Below, in pieces: positions 46,881 through 56,746 of a stretch of 64,000 nt of DNA. The DNA comes from Rhizobiales bacterium Ga0077545. Lineage in GTDB: Bacteria; Pseudomonadota; Alphaproteobacteria; Rhizobiales; Methylopilaceae. Position 1 is the first letter of the stretch, and the number at the start of each line of letters is the position of its first letter. The notes below the pieces were generated by a model. It did no database searches and was not told where the DNA came from. It was given only the letters and a program-made list of their open reading frames with translations. A program made the position numbers and the translations under genes. Where the stretch lies: assembly GCA_001464335.1 (NCBI GenBank), contig LNEV01000014.1, positions 181,522 to 245,521 on the forward strand, read 5' to 3'.

Positions 46881-47441
46881 ATGTCGAAGTTTACGATTGG
46901 CGTTGTGGTGGGCAGCGTGCGCAAGGGCTCGATCAACCAGAAGCTTGCCGATGCGCTGGCGAAACTGGCGGGCGCCGACTTCGACTTCCGCGCGGTGAAG
47001 ATCGACGATCTTCCGCTCTACAATCAGGATCTCGACACCGACACGCCGCCCGAAAGCGTGGCGCGGCTGCGCAGCGAGGTGCGCGCACTCGACGGTTTTC
47101 TGTTCGTGACGCCGGAATACAACCGCACGATCCCGCCGCTTCTGGCCAACGCGCTGCACTGGGCCTCGCGCCCCTATGGCAAGAATTCGTGGGTTGGAAA
47201 GCCGGGCGCGCTGACCGGCGCCAGCATCGGACCTGTGGGCACCGGCGGCGCGCAAGGCGCGCTGCGCGATCTTCTCGGCGTGCTCGACATTCGCCTGATC
47301 GGCCAGCCCGAGGCGTATGTGCACGTCAAGGACGGCACGTTCGCGGAGGACGGCTCCATCGCCGATGAGGGCCTGAAGAGACTTCTTCAGACCAAGATCG
47401 ACACGTTCACGGCCTGGGTTGCGCAGGTGTCCGGGAAATAA
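46881..47441 (+). CDS. NADPH-dependent FMN reductase
   Basis: This 186-aa flavodoxin-fold reductase has VVGSVRKGSINQKLADALAK (FMN phosphate loop, about 8-27), VTPEYNRTIPPLLANALHW (typical of this family) and GASIGPVGTGGAQGALRDLL. It makes reduced FMN, or reduces quinones or chromate-like oxidants, in the cytoplasm. It is a single gene, convergent with polA 21 nt away. It could serve the luciferase-like oxidoreductase elsewhere in the window, but there is no direct link. Confidence 0.92.
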   Translation: MSKFTIGVVVGSVRKGSINQKLADALAKLAGADFDFRAVKIDDLPLYNQDLDTDTPPESVARLRSEVRALDGFLFVTPEYNRTIPPLLANALHWASRPYGKNSWVGKPGALTGASIGPVGTGGAQGALRDLLGVLDIRLIGQPEAYVHVKDGTFAEDGSIADEGLKRLLQTKIDTFTAWVAQVSGK

Positions 47442-47462
47442 TCCATGACGGCGACGGGGCGC

Positions 47463-50456
47463 TCAATGCGCCTCGTCCCAATTGTCCGCCGCGCACGCTT
47501 CGACCTTGAGCGGCACCGCGAGCTGCACCGCGGGTTCGGCCGCATTCTCCATGACATCGCAGATCACCGGCAGCGTCCGCTCGACCTCGGCGTCCGGCAC
47601 TTCGAAAACCAATTCGTCGTGCACCTGCAGCAGCATCTTTGCGGCGAGCCCCTTGCTCGCGAGCGCCTCTTCCATCCGCACCATCGCACGGCGGATGATG
47701 TCCGCCGCCGAGCCCTGAATCGGCGCGTTGATGGCCGCGCGCTCCAGGAAGCCGCGCTCGGCCGGCGAGCGCGCCTCGTTCAGAGGGTAATGACATTTGC
47801 GCCCGAAGATCGTCGTCACATAGCCGACAGCCTTCGCCTCGCCGCGCATCCGGTTCATGTAATCCTGAATGCCCGGGAAGCGCTCGAAATACTTCTTGAT
47901 GTAGGCGCCCGCCTCCTCGCGCGGGATCGACAACTGGTTGGCGAGGCCGAAGGCGGAAATGCCGTAGATGATGCCGAAATTGATCGCCTTGGCGCGGCGG
48001 CGCACGTCCGAGGGCATCCCCTCGACCGGCACGCCGAACATTTCCGAGGCCGTCATCGCGTGAATGTCGAGCCCGTCCGCAAACGCCTTTTTCAGCTGCG
48101 GAATGTCGGCCATGTGCGCCAGCACGCGCAGCTCGATCTGGGAATAGTCCGCCGAGATCAGCTTCTTGCCTTCCGGTGCAACGAAGGCCTTGCGGATCTT
48201 GCGGCCCTCTTCGGTGCGGATCGGAATGTTCTGGATGTTCGGATCGGACGAGGACAGGCGGCCGGTCGAGGTCGAGGCCATCGAGAAGCTTGTATGCACG
48301 CGCTTCGTCTCGGGATTGATGTAGCCCGGCAGCGCGTCGCTGTAGGTCGATTTCAGCTTGGCGAGCTGGCGCCAGTCGAGAATACGGCGCGGCAGTTCGT
48401 GGCCCTCGGCGGCGAGGTCCTCCAGCACGCTCGCTCCCGTCGCCCAGGCGCCGGTCTTGGTTTTCGAGGCACCGGAAAAGCCGAGCTTGCCGAACAGGAT
48501 ATCGCCGAGCTGCTTGGGCGAGCCGAGATTGAAGCGCTCGCCCGCCAGCGCAAAGATGTCCTCCTCGATCGCGCCCATGCTCTGCGCAAATTCGCCCGAC
48601 AGGCGCGACAGCATGTTGCGGTCGACCGCGATGCCGTTCCGTTCCATCCGCGTCAGGACAGGAACGAGCGGACGCTCCAGAGTCTCATAGACCGAGATCA
48701 TGCCCTCCGCCACGAGACGCGCCTTGAACACGCGCCAGAGCCGCAACGTGATGTCGGCATCTTCCGCGGCATATTCGGACGCCGTGTCGATCGGCACCTG
48801 TGCAAAGCTGATGCGGCCTTTGCCGGTGCCGGTCACATGGTTGTAGGCGATGCAGGTGTGGCTGAGCCAGCGCTGGGCGAGTTCGTCCATACCATGCGTG
48901 CCCCGCCCGGAATCGAGCGCATAGGACATCAGCATCGTGTCGTCCACGGGACGAAGATCGATCCCGTGGCGCGCCAGGACGAGCGCGTCATATTTGACGT
49001 TCTGGCCGATCTTGAGCACCGCCGCATCTTCCAGAACCGGCTTCATCTTGCGCAGCACCAGATCGAGCGGGAGCTGGTCGGGCGCGAGCCCGCCGCCGAA
49101 CATGTCCTGCGCTCCGGTGACGTGCGCGATCGGCACATAGGCGGCGAGCCCCGGCTCGATGGCGAGCGAGATGCCGACCAGTTCCGCCTGCATGGCATCG
49201 AGGCTTGTCGTCTCGGTGTCGATGGCCAGCCGGCCCTTGTCGCGCGCCAGAGCAAGCCATTCGTCGAGCCGCGCTTCGGTGCGGATCGTGTCGTAATGAT
49301 CCTTTGCGCAGGGCGTGGTGCGGGCGTCCTCGATGATCTTCTGCGCCAGAGCGGCGGGCGTGAAATCTCCCGCCGCCGTCGAAGCGGCAGCAGCAGGCGT
49401 GCTCGCCTTGACCGGAGGCGCTTCCTCGTCATCGGCGGCAGGGTCCGGCGCCGCGCCTTCGGTGTAGCGCCCGGTGCCGGGCCTCAGGCGCGGGTCCGCC
49501 TCGATCTCGTTGGCGTCGATGTCGAAAGCATCGGCGATGCGCTTGGTGATGGTCGTGAACTCCATCGCCTTCAGGAAGGCGATGACCCGCTTCGGATCGA
49601 ACTCCGGCATCTGAAGCTGCGGAAGGTCGACATCGAGCGCGACATCGCAGTCCAGCGTCACAAGCCGTTTCGAAATGCGGGCCTGATCGGCATACTGGAT
49701 CAGGCTCTCGCGCCGTTTGGGCTGCTTGATCTCGTGCGTGCGCGCCAGAAGCTCGTCCAGCGTGCCGAATTCCGCCAGAAGCTGCGAGGCGGTCTTGATA
49801 CCGATGCCCGGAACGCCCGGCACATTGTCCGACGTGTCGCCGACAAGAGCCTGAACGTCGGTCACGCGCTCGGGCGGTACGCCGAAATAGTCGATCACGC
49901 CCGCAATATCGATCTTGCGCTCGGGGCGGTATCCGGGACTGCCCTTCCGGCCGCTCTCGAAATCGTAGAAGTTCACATTCGGCGTGACGATCTGCATCAG
50001 GTCCTTGTCGGACGAGACGATCAGCACTTCCGCCCCGGCGGCACCCGCGCGGCAGGCAAAGGTCGCGATGATGTCGTCGGCCTCGAAACCGCCCTTCTCG
50101 ATGGGCTCCAGACCGAACGCCCTCACCGCCTCGCGCATGAGCGGGAACTGGGGAATAAGATCGGGCGGCGGGTCTTTGCGGTTGGCCTTGTACTCCGGGT
50201 AGATCGCCTTGCGGAACGTCTCCTCGGTCTTGTCGAACACAATTGCGAGATGGGACGGCCGGATGCCCACGGCCCCTTCGCGCACGAACTGGTAGAGCTT
50301 GGTGCAGAACAGGCGCACCGCGCCCGTCGGCAATCCGTCCGAGCGGTAATTGTACTTCGCGTCCTGATTCATCGACTGGAAATAGGCGCGGAAGACGAAG
50401 GAGGAGCCGTCGACCAGAAAGATGTGGTCGCCGGGCTTGATGGGCTGCTGGGTCAT
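47463..50456 (-). CDS. polA: DNA polymerase I
   Basis: This 997-aa polymerase has all three activities. The 5' nuclease (about 10-300) begins FLVDGSSFVFRAYFQS and contains GVPGIGIKTA. The 3'-5' exonuclease keeps DxE (AIDTETTSLD) and the late YAAEDAD motif, so proofreading looks intact. The polymerase core has SADYSQIELRVLAH (motif A), RRRAKAINFGIIYGISAFGL (motif B) and LLQVHDELVFE (motif C). ATG 50456 gives the usual N-terminus; the longer frame to 50501 is not needed. Confidence 0.97.
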   Translation of the reverse strand: MTQQPIKPGDHIFLVDGSSFVFRAYFQSMNQDAKYNYRSDGLPTGAVRLFCTKLYQFVREGAVGIRPSHLAIVFDKTEETFRKAIYPEYKANRKDPPPDLIPQFPLMREAVRAFGLEPIEKGGFEADDIIATFACRAGAAGAEVLIVSSDKDLMQIVTPNVNFYDFESGRKGSPGYRPERKIDIAGVIDYFGVPPERVTDVQALVGDTSDNVPGVPGIGIKTASQLLAEFGTLDELLARTHEIKQPKRRESLIQYADQARISKRLVTLDCDVALDVDLPQLQMPEFDPKRVIAFLKAMEFTTITKRIADAFDIDANEIEADPRLRPGTGRYTEGAAPDPAADDEEAPPVKASTPAAAASTAAGDFTPAALAQKIIEDARTTPCAKDHYDTIRTEARLDEWLALARDKGRLAIDTETTSLDAMQAELVGISLAIEPGLAAYVPIAHVTGAQDMFGGGLAPDQLPLDLVLRKMKPVLEDAAVLKIGQNVKYDALVLARHGIDLRPVDDTMLMSYALDSGRGTHGMDELAQRWLSHTCIAYNHVTGTGKGRISFAQVPIDTASEYAAEDADITLRLWRVFKARLVAEGMISVYETLERPLVPVLTRMERNGIAVDRNMLSRLSGEFAQSMGAIEEDIFALAGERFNLGSPKQLGDILFGKLGFSGASKTKTGAWATGASVLEDLAAEGHELPRRILDWRQLAKLKSTYSDALPGYINPETKRVHTSFSMASTSTGRLSSSDPNIQNIPIRTEEGRKIRKAFVAPEGKKLISADYSQIELRVLAHMADIPQLKKAFADGLDIHAMTASEMFGVPVEGMPSDVRRRAKAINFGIIYGISAFGLANQLSIPREEAGAYIKKYFERFPGIQDYMNRMRGEAKAVGYVTTIFGRKCHYPLNEARSPAERGFLERAAINAPIQGSAADIIRRAMVRMEEALASKGLAAKMLLQVHDELVFEVPDAEVERTLPVICDVMENAAEPAVQLAVPLKVEACAADNWDEAH

Positions 50457-50759
50457 GGCGCCAATATGGATGGGGCGGGGCCGTCTGTCATGCCACGGCA
50501 TAGCGCGCCGGCAAACCTTGGCCGGGGCCGGATCGGGCCAAGTGAATAATACTAAAGGCTAAAGTACAACTTCTATGGTTGAGACTACACGGTATATCAG
50601 AGCCGTGCCCAACGCCGATCTTAGATAAAAACGCGAGCGAGCTTCGACGGCGGACCGACTCCAGAGCTTCACGCCCTGTGAGACGTGTTGCCCGCTCCCG
50701 GCCGCCATAACGGCACCGGGCAGGACCAACAACGCAAAAAGTCTAGGAGGAAGACGCAA
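50457..50759. other. Intergenic region between polA and the OFA transporter
   Basis: No convincing gene is present. An AT-richer stretch at 50540-50640 probably holds the promoter(s). A stem-loop with TGCCCG and CGGGCA arms occurs at about 50691-50722, just before the AGGAGGAAG ribosome site of the transporter gene (50745-50753). No known riboswitch class was recognised. Confidence 0.5.
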
Positions 50760-52064
50760 ATGTCTTCACAAGAAACCGCACGTCCGCCCCTTGGCGGCCG
50801 TTGGATGCAGCTCGCCATCGGCGTCGTTTGTATGGCCATGGTGGCCAATCTTCAGTACGGCTGGACATTGTTCGTCGAGCCGATCCAGGCCAAGCATGGC
50901 TGGAGCCTTTCGGCGATCCAGGTCGCCTTCACCATCTTCATCGTCACCGAAACCTGGCTCGTCCCCATCGAGGGCTGGTTCGTCGACAAATTCGGGCCGC
51001 GCGTCGTCGTGGTTGCGGGCGGTGCGCTCTGTGCGGCGGCCTGGCTTCTCAACTCCGTCGCGGACTCGCTCACCCTTCTGTATGTCGGCGCGGCCATCGG
51101 CGGCATCGGCGCGGGCGCGGTCTACGGCACCTGCGTCGGCAACGCCCTGAAATGGTTCCCCGACCGTCGCGGTCTGGCCGCCGGCCTCACCGCCGCCGGT
51201 TTCGGTGCCGGTTCGGCCATCACGATCATCCCGATCGCCAACATGATCCATGCGTCGGGGTATGAGCACACCTTCTTCGTGTTCGGCCTGATCCAGGGCG
51301 GCTCGGTGCTTCTGCTCGGCCTTCTGCTCCAGAAGCCCGTCGCGGCCCTGCTGCCGAAGGCCATGAAGTCCTCGGTCGCGCAGACCCGCCGGGAATATGC
51401 GCCGACGGAAATGCTCCGCACCCCGGTGTTCTGGATCATGTACGCCCTGTTCGTCCTTGTCGCCGCCGGCGGCCTGGTCGTCACGGCGCAGATCGGCCCG
51501 ATCGCCAAGGATTGGGGCCTCGTCGACACTCCGGTCTCGATGCTCGGCCTGACGCTTCCCGCCCTCACCTTCGCGCTCGCCATCGACCGCGTCATGAACG
51601 GCATCACGCGTCCCTTCTTCGGCTGGGTGTCCGACCATATCGGCCGCGAAAACACGATGTTCATCTGCTTTGCGGCAGAAGCCATCGGCATTGTCATGCT
51701 GTGGGAGTTCGGCCATGACCCGATCGCCTTCGTGATCCTGACGGGCCTCGTCTTCTTTGCCTGGGGCGAGATCTACAGCCTGTTCCCGTCGACCTGCGCG
51801 GACACGTTCGGCTCGAAGTTCGCCACGACCAATGCGGGTCTTCTCTACACGGCCAAGGGCACGGCGAGCTTCCTCGTCCCGCTCGCGAGCCTTGCGGAGG
51901 AGTTCACCGGTTCGTGGGAGACGACCTTCTATGCTGCGGCCGCCGTCAACGCGATCGCCGCCATCACGGCGCTCTTCATCCTGAAGCCGCTGCGTGCGCG
52001 GACGATCCGCAACGCACAGGCCGAAGCCTCGAAAGCCGCGACGACCCTGCAGCCCGCCGAATAA
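50760..52064 (+). CDS. OFA-family MFS transporter (oxalate/formate antiporter-like)
   Basis: This 434-aa protein has 12 membrane segments and the OFA-family pattern: WTLFVEPIQAKHGWSLSAIQ in the first loop, VDKFGPRVVVVAGG, and the glycine-rich GAAIGGIGAGAVYGTCVGNA helix. OFA members exchange oxalate, formate or other small carboxylates. The clear GGAGGAAG site fixes the start at 50760. It is a single gene ending in a strong terminator. Oxalate use cannot be confirmed because no oxalate or formate catabolic gene is in the window; a monocarboxylate such as pyruvate or lactate is another option. Confidence 0.9.
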   Translation: MSSQETARPPLGGRWMQLAIGVVCMAMVANLQYGWTLFVEPIQAKHGWSLSAIQVAFTIFIVTETWLVPIEGWFVDKFGPRVVVVAGGALCAAAWLLNSVADSLTLLYVGAAIGGIGAGAVYGTCVGNALKWFPDRRGLAAGLTAAGFGAGSAITIIPIANMIHASGYEHTFFVFGLIQGGSVLLLGLLLQKPVAALLPKAMKSSVAQTRREYAPTEMLRTPVFWIMYALFVLVAAGGLVVTAQIGPIAKDWGLVDTPVSMLGLTLPALTFALAIDRVMNGITRPFFGWVSDHIGRENTMFICFAAEAIGIVMLWEFGHDPIAFVILTGLVFFAWGEIYSLFPSTCADTFGSKFATTNAGLLYTAKGTASFLVPLASLAEEFTGSWETTFYAAAAVNAIAAITALFILKPLRARTIRNAQAEASKAATTLQPAE

Positions 52065-52090
52065 GGCGGCCTGCCCATCCTGAATGTGAG

Positions 52091-52117
52091 AACGGCGGGC
52101 CTCGGCCCGCCGTTTTT
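52091..52117 (+). terminator. Intrinsic terminator after the OFA transporter gene
   Basis: AACGGCGGGCC pairs with GGCCCGCCGTT around a short TC loop, followed by TTTTTC. The T-run overlaps the stop codon of the convergent acyltransferase gene. Confidence 0.9.
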
Positions 52118-53163
52118 CATTCCGCCGGCTGAGGCACGGGTTTGCGCCCGTCGATGCGGAACAGGGCCGGACGTTCGAACAGGAAGCGGCCATAGCCGGT
52201 CCGCCGGACGGTCTCGTAAAGAATGAGCGGGCACACAATGCCCATCGCCGTGACGATCAGCGACATCCAGCCGATATCGGTGATCACGCCCGTCTTCAGC
52301 AGAACCACCCGCGTCGCCGCCATCGGCAGGAAGAAGGCGAGATAGATTGCGATCGAATGCTCGCCCGCATAGCGGATGACGCGAAGAAGATCGAACCGCG
52401 CCAGAAGTGCCGAGGCCGCGATCACCGCAGCACATCCGGCAAGCCCCAGCGCGATCGAAACGCCGGGCAGGAAGGCCAGGCCTGTCATGACCATCCAGGC
52501 GTTCACGGCCGCCCACACCGCAATCGCCGCGGCAGTGAGACCCGCAGATTCATCCGCCCGCCGCGCCAGCGCAAAGATCAGGGGCGCGCCGTACCAGCCG
52601 ACACAGAAATAGAAAAAGCGCGCGGCGAACTCGTCGACCACGACCGAGCCGGTCGACACGCGCGCAATTTCGAGCGCGCCCGCCGCCACGAGAACCAGAA
52701 GCGGCGGAACGTTGCGCACCAGCTTCGCGAGCACGAAGAAAACCGGCAGCAGATAGATGAACCAAAGCGTGCCGAAGGGCTGGACGAGCGCCAGCAGGAA
52801 TTCCTCGAACACGGCGGCGGGGCCATCGTTCAGCGCCAGGCCCGGCCATTTGAACGCGCCCTGGATCAGCAGCCAGAGAAGGTAGAAGTAGGCGAAATGG
52901 ACGAGCTTGCGGTCGAGGTACAGACGCCACGGGCGGTCGATCACAAGCGCCAGAAACAGGCCCGAAATCAGAAAGAAATCCGGGATCCGGAACGGCCGGG
53001 CAAATTCGACCACATGGTGCATGAAGCCGGTGCCGCCCGCCGCTTCGCCGACGCCGAGCGTCGAATGCATCATGACGACAAGGCAGATGCAGATGCCCTT
53101 GGCATAATCGACCCACGGTATCCGCGGATCGCGGCCGGAAGCGGCTGAAGCAGAAATTGTCAT
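52117..53163 (-). CDS. Membrane acyltransferase family 3 protein
   Basis: This 348-aa protein has about ten hydrophobic segments and the acyltransferase-3 signature near its start: WVDYAKGICICLVVMMHS (about 17-34), containing the catalytic-histidine helix, with FFLISGLFLALV next. Such proteins O-acetylate or succinylate sugars, lipids or glucans at the inner membrane. The substrate is unknown. ATG 53163 precedes a roughly 15-residue polar lead. It diverges from egtB across a 210-base gap, where no motif was recognised. Confidence 0.88.
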   Translation of the reverse strand: MTISASAASGRDPRIPWVDYAKGICICLVVMMHSTLGVGEAAGGTGFMHHVVEFARPFRIPDFFLISGLFLALVIDRPWRLYLDRKLVHFAYFYLLWLLIQGAFKWPGLALNDGPAAVFEEFLLALVQPFGTLWFIYLLPVFFVLAKLVRNVPPLLVLVAAGALEIARVSTGSVVVDEFAARFFYFCVGWYGAPLIFALARRADESAGLTAAAIAVWAAVNAWMVMTGLAFLPGVSIALGLAGCAAVIAASALLARFDLLRVIRYAGEHSIAIYLAFFLPMAATRVVLLKTGVITDIGWMSLIVTAMGIVCPLILYETVRRTGYGRFLFERPALFRIDGRKPVPQPAE

Positions 53164-53373
53164 GCTGTCAGCCTACACGGCAATGGTTCCCGAATTCCCA
53201 AAGCGGGCGCGCAAAGTGCGTCGAACACGCGCCGTTAACTTTGATCGGCCAACGGCGTCGTAACGTCAGCCGGGCAACTAGGCCTCAGGGCGGCTTCAAT
53301 GCCGCACGAGTGAACCTTCCGTGGCGCTCTGTGTTGTCTTCCGGCAGGATACTGCGGCAGCAGCGGAGTGCTT

Positions 53374-54657
53374 ATGAGGACGGCAGATCTCGACACCACC
53401 GGGATCGACGATCGTGCAAGCGATCTTCGAACACGTTTTCACGCCGTTCGATCCCACAGCGAGGACCTTGCCAGAGGGCTTTTGCCGGAAGACCAGACGG
53501 TTCAGTCCATGCAGGACTGCAGCCCGACCAAATGGCATCTGGCGCATGTGTCCTGGTTCTTCGAGACCTTTGTCCTTCAGCCTCATCTCAGGGGCTACCG
53601 GGTCGCGCATCCCGATTTCGGGTTTCTCTTCAACTCCTATTACGAAGCGGCCGGCGCGCGCCACAACCGCTTCGAGCGCGGGCTGATAACCCGCCCCACG
53701 GTGATGGAGGTGTCCGCCTACCGGCATCACATCACCGAGGCGATGGACCGGCTGATGGCCGTGGCCGACGAAGGGCTGTGGCGCCAGATCGGCCCCCTGG
53801 TCGAAATCGGCATCCACCACGAACAGCAGCATCAGGAACTCATCCTGATGGACATTCTCAACCTGTTCGCCGCCAATCCTCTGAAGCCCGTCTATCGGCC
53901 CTGGAAGCCGCACGTCGTTCCCAGCACAGCGCATCTCGCCTGGTTCGACTATGACGGCGGTATTTACGGCATTGGACATGAGGGGGACGAGTTTTCCTAC
54001 GACAACGAGAGCCCGCGGCACGAGGTTCTTCTGCGCCCGTTCCGGCTCGCCTCGCGCGCCGTCACCAACGCCGAATGGATCGCCTTCATCATGGATGGCG
54101 GCTACGGTCGCGCCGAGCTTTGGCTCGCCGATGGCTGGGCGCGCGTGAAGGCCGGAGAGTTCCGCGCGCCGCTCTACTGGACGGGCGATGGCGAGGACTG
54201 GCACGCCATGACCTTGTCCGGACAGCACCCGGTCGATCCGGATGCACCCGTGGTTCACGTTTCCTACTACGAAGCGGACGCGTTCGCGCGCTGGGCGGGC
54301 AAGCGGCTGCCCACGGAGGCCGAATGGGAAATCGCGGCCCGAGGCCTGCCGCACGACGGTAATTTTGCGTCGTCGGGGTTCCTGCGTCCCGTCGCAGCGC
54401 CGGATCGGCCTCACCCTGCCCAGATGTTCGGCGATGTGTGGGAATGGACGATGAGTCCCTACACCGCCTATCCGGGCTACCGCCCCGCCCCGGGCGCCAT
54501 CGGCGAGTACAACGGCAAATTCATGAGCAACCAGATGGTTCTGCGCGGCGGGTGCTGCGCGACGCCTGACGGGCATATCCGCGCCACCTATCGCAATTTC
54601 TTTTACCCGCACCAGCGCTGGCCCTTCGCCGGGCTTCGTCTTGCGGAGGACGCATGA
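53374..54657 (+). CDS. egtB: Ergothioneine biosynthesis sulfoxide synthase EgtB
   Basis: This 427-aa non-heme iron enzyme joins hercynine with a thiol donor (gamma-glutamylcysteine or cysteine) using O2. The N-terminal DinB-like domain supplies iron ligands in KWHLAHVSWFFE and HHEQQHQELILMD. The C-terminal FGE-sulfatase-like domain (about 180-425) has NAEWIAFI, WLADGWARV and RLPTEAEWEIAARG. ATG 53374 with CGGAG just upstream is preferred over a GTG six bases earlier. It overlaps egtD by 4 nt. EgtA, EgtC and EgtE are not in the window, as in the many bacteria with a shortened pathway. Confidence 0.94.
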   Translation: MRTADLDTTGIDDRASDLRTRFHAVRSHSEDLARGLLPEDQTVQSMQDCSPTKWHLAHVSWFFETFVLQPHLRGYRVAHPDFGFLFNSYYEAAGARHNRFERGLITRPTVMEVSAYRHHITEAMDRLMAVADEGLWRQIGPLVEIGIHHEQQHQELILMDILNLFAANPLKPVYRPWKPHVVPSTAHLAWFDYDGGIYGIGHEGDEFSYDNESPRHEVLLRPFRLASRAVTNAEWIAFIMDGGYGRAELWLADGWARVKAGEFRAPLYWTGDGEDWHAMTLSGQHPVDPDAPVVHVSYYEADAFARWAGKRLPTEAEWEIAARGLPHDGNFASSGFLRPVAAPDRPHPAQMFGDVWEWTMSPYTAYPGYRPAPGAIGEYNGKFMSNQMVLRGGCCATPDGHIRATYRNFFYPHQRWPFAGLRLAEDA

Positions 54658-55625
54658 CGCCACATCTCGCGAGCGCTTTGCGTCTGGATTCGGAGCTTCG
54701 TCCGGTGCGCGACCCCGGGTTTCTGGAGGACGTGCTCAGCGGATTGTCGCAAAGGCGCAAGACGATCCCGCCGAAATATTTCTACGACGTGACGGGATCG
54801 CGCCTGTTCGATCGCATCTGCGCGCTTCCCGAATATTACCCGACACGCACCGAAACCACGATTTTGCAGGTTGCTGCGCCCGCCATCGCACACCATGCCG
54901 GACCGGATGCCGTGCTCGTCGAGTTCGGCTCGGGATCAAGCACCAAGGTCCGCATCCTTCTCGACGCGCTCGAGCGCCCGCGTGCCTACGTGCCGATCGA
55001 CATTTCCGGCGAGCACATGCGGCAGGCCGCGCGCGATCTCCAGACGACCTATCCGGCCTTGAAGATCGTGCCGGTCGAGGCGGACTTCACGCAAGGCGTC
55101 GATCTTCCGACATTGTCGGAAGGGAAGCGCATCGGCTTTTTCCCCGGCTCGACCATCGGAAACCTGACGCCGGCAGACGCCGCGCGTTTCCTGCAGCGCG
55201 CGGCCGAAACGCTCGGCCCGGGATCGGATTTCATCGTCGGCGTCGACCTGCGCAAGCATGGCGCGATCCTGCACGCCGCCTACAATGATCGCGAGGGCGT
55301 CACCGCGGCGTTCAATCTCAACCTGCTGTCACGCATCAATCGCGAACTGGGCGCCGATTTCAATGTGAAGGCGTTCCGGCATCGCGCCTTCTACGATGCC
55401 GCGAAGGGACGCATCGAGATGCATCTCGAGAGCCTGAAACCTCAATCCGTCATGATCGCCGGAGACCGCTTCTCGTTCCGGCAAGACGAGACGATACATA
55501 CGGAGAGTTCGTACAAATACACGATCTCCGGATTTCAGGACCTCGCCGTATCGGCCGGCTGGCAGCCCGCCGATTGTTTCGTCGACGAGGACCGGCTGTT
55601 CAGCGTGCACTATCTGACACGCTGA
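54654..55625 (+). CDS. egtD: L-histidine N-alpha-methyltransferase EgtD
   Basis: This 323-aa enzyme trimethylates histidine to hercynine with S-adenosylmethionine, the first step of ergothioneine synthesis. Markers are KTIPPKYFYDVTGSRLFD and ALPEYYPTRTE near the start, the SAM-binding VEFGSGSSTKVRILL (about 86-100), FFPGSTIGNLTP, and AAFNLNLLSRINRELGADF. It is coupled to egtB by an ATGA overlap and lies 4 nt from the convergent minE stop. Confidence 0.96.
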   Translation: MTPHLASALRLDSELRPVRDPGFLEDVLSGLSQRRKTIPPKYFYDVTGSRLFDRICALPEYYPTRTETTILQVAAPAIAHHAGPDAVLVEFGSGSSTKVRILLDALERPRAYVPIDISGEHMRQAARDLQTTYPALKIVPVEADFTQGVDLPTLSEGKRIGFFPGSTIGNLTPADAARFLQRAAETLGPGSDFIVGVDLRKHGAILHAAYNDREGVTAAFNLNLLSRINRELGADFNVKAFRHRAFYDAAKGRIEMHLESLKPQSVMIAGDRFSFRQDETIHTESSYKYTISGFQDLAVSAGWQPADCFVDEDRLFSVHYLTR

Positions 55626-55629
55626 ACGT

Positions 55630-55911
55630 TCAGCGGCTCGCCGCAAGCCTCAGTCTGGGCAGATCGGCATGCGGGATTTCGAGGTCGATCTCGATGATCG
55701 ACATCTCATCCTCGTTCTTCATGCTGACATTGACGCGGGTTTCGTCCACGGAGACATGCTTTGCGATGGCAGCCAGCACTTCCTCGCGCAGCTTGGCGAG
55801 AAGTTCGGACGACCCGCCGCCGCCGGTGCGTTCGTGCGCGAGCAGGATCTGCAACCGGTCGCGGGCCGCGGAGGCGGTCTTCTTGCGCGGGAAAAGGCCA
55901 AAAAGGCTCAT
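55630..55911 (-). CDS. minE: Cell division topological specificity factor MinE
   Basis: This 93-aa protein stimulates MinD ATPase and drives the pole-to-pole oscillation that keeps the division site at mid-cell. The N-terminal amphipathic membrane-targeting part MSLFGLFPRKKTASAARDR is followed by the MinD-contact helix RLQILLAHERTG and the dimer domain (EEVLAAIAKHVSV, NVSMKNEDEMSIIEIDLEIP). The start at 55911 overlaps minD by 4 nt. Confidence 0.96.
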   Translation of the reverse strand: MSLFGLFPRKKTASAARDRLQILLAHERTGGGGSSELLAKLREEVLAAIAKHVSVDETRVNVSMKNEDEMSIIEIDLEIPHADLPRLRLAASR

Positions 55912-56726
55912 GCAGCCCTCCTGCCGAAGAGGCGCCCGATCAGGCCCTGCTTCTCGACCGGTATCTCGACCTCGCCGACCGCCTCGCCCCGCAGCCTGCG
56001 CGCCGCATCGAGATAGGCGCGCGCCGGGCGGCCCGTCGGGCTCGCAAGCGTCACGGGTGTACCGATATTCGAGGCACGCAGCACATCTTCGCTTTCCGGC
56101 ACGATGCCGAGCAGCGGAATGGACAGGATTTCCAGCACATCCTCGACGGACATCATGTCGCCACGGCTCGCCCGCGCCGCGTCGTAGCGCGTCAGCAGGA
56201 GATATTTGTCGATGGTCTCGCCGCGTTCGGCGCGTTCGGTCTTCGAATCGAGAAGCCCGATGATGCGGTCGGAATCGCGCACCGAGGACACTTCGGCATT
56301 GCTGACGACGACCGCGAGATCGGCATGCCGCATGGCCAGGGCCGCGCCGCGCTCGATGCCCGCCGGGCTGTCGCACAGCACCCAGTCGAAACGGGAGCGC
56401 AACTCGCCGATGACCTGCGCGACACCCTCGTCGGTCAGCGCATCCTTGTCGCGTGTCTGGGAGGCGGGCAGGAGCCACAGATTTTCGAGGCGCTTGTCGC
56501 GGATCATCGCCTGCGGAAGCTTGGCGTGCCCCTGAATGACATTGATGAAATCGAACACGACGCGGCGCTCGGCGCCGAGAACGAGATCGAGATTGCGAAG
56601 CCCGACATCGAAGTCGACCACCGCGACGGTGTCGCCGGTCGAAGCCAGAGCCGCGCCGAGGGCAGCCGTCGTCGTCGTCTTGCCGACGCCGCCCTTGCCT
56701 GATGTAACGACAATAACTTCACTCAT
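55908..56726 (-). CDS. minD: Septum site-determining ATPase MinD
   Basis: This 272-aa membrane-cycling ATPase carries the deviant Walker A VTSGKGGVGKTTTTAALGAA at residues 7-26, DFDVGLRNLDLVLGAE (switch region), and a C-terminal amphipathic membrane helix GLIGRLFGRRAA. It recruits MinC and is displaced by MinE. It lies between minC (20-nt gap) and minE (4-nt overlap) in one operon. Confidence 0.97.
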   Translation of the reverse strand: MSEVIVVTSGKGGVGKTTTTAALGAALASTGDTVAVVDFDVGLRNLDLVLGAERRVVFDFINVIQGHAKLPQAMIRDKRLENLWLLPASQTRDKDALTDEGVAQVIGELRSRFDWVLCDSPAGIERGAALAMRHADLAVVVSNAEVSSVRDSDRIIGLLDSKTERAERGETIDKYLLLTRYDAARASRGDMMSVEDVLEILSIPLLGIVPESEDVLRASNIGTPVTLASPTGRPARAYLDAARRLRGEAVGEVEIPVEKQGLIGRLFGRRAA

Positions 56727-56746
56727 GGGCGCCCTCCTCCGTAAAC

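Noticed and set aside
50559..50759. 66-codon minus-strand frame between polA and the OFA transporter
   Set aside because: It covers the transporter's own promoter and ribosome site, begins antisense to it, and shows no domain.
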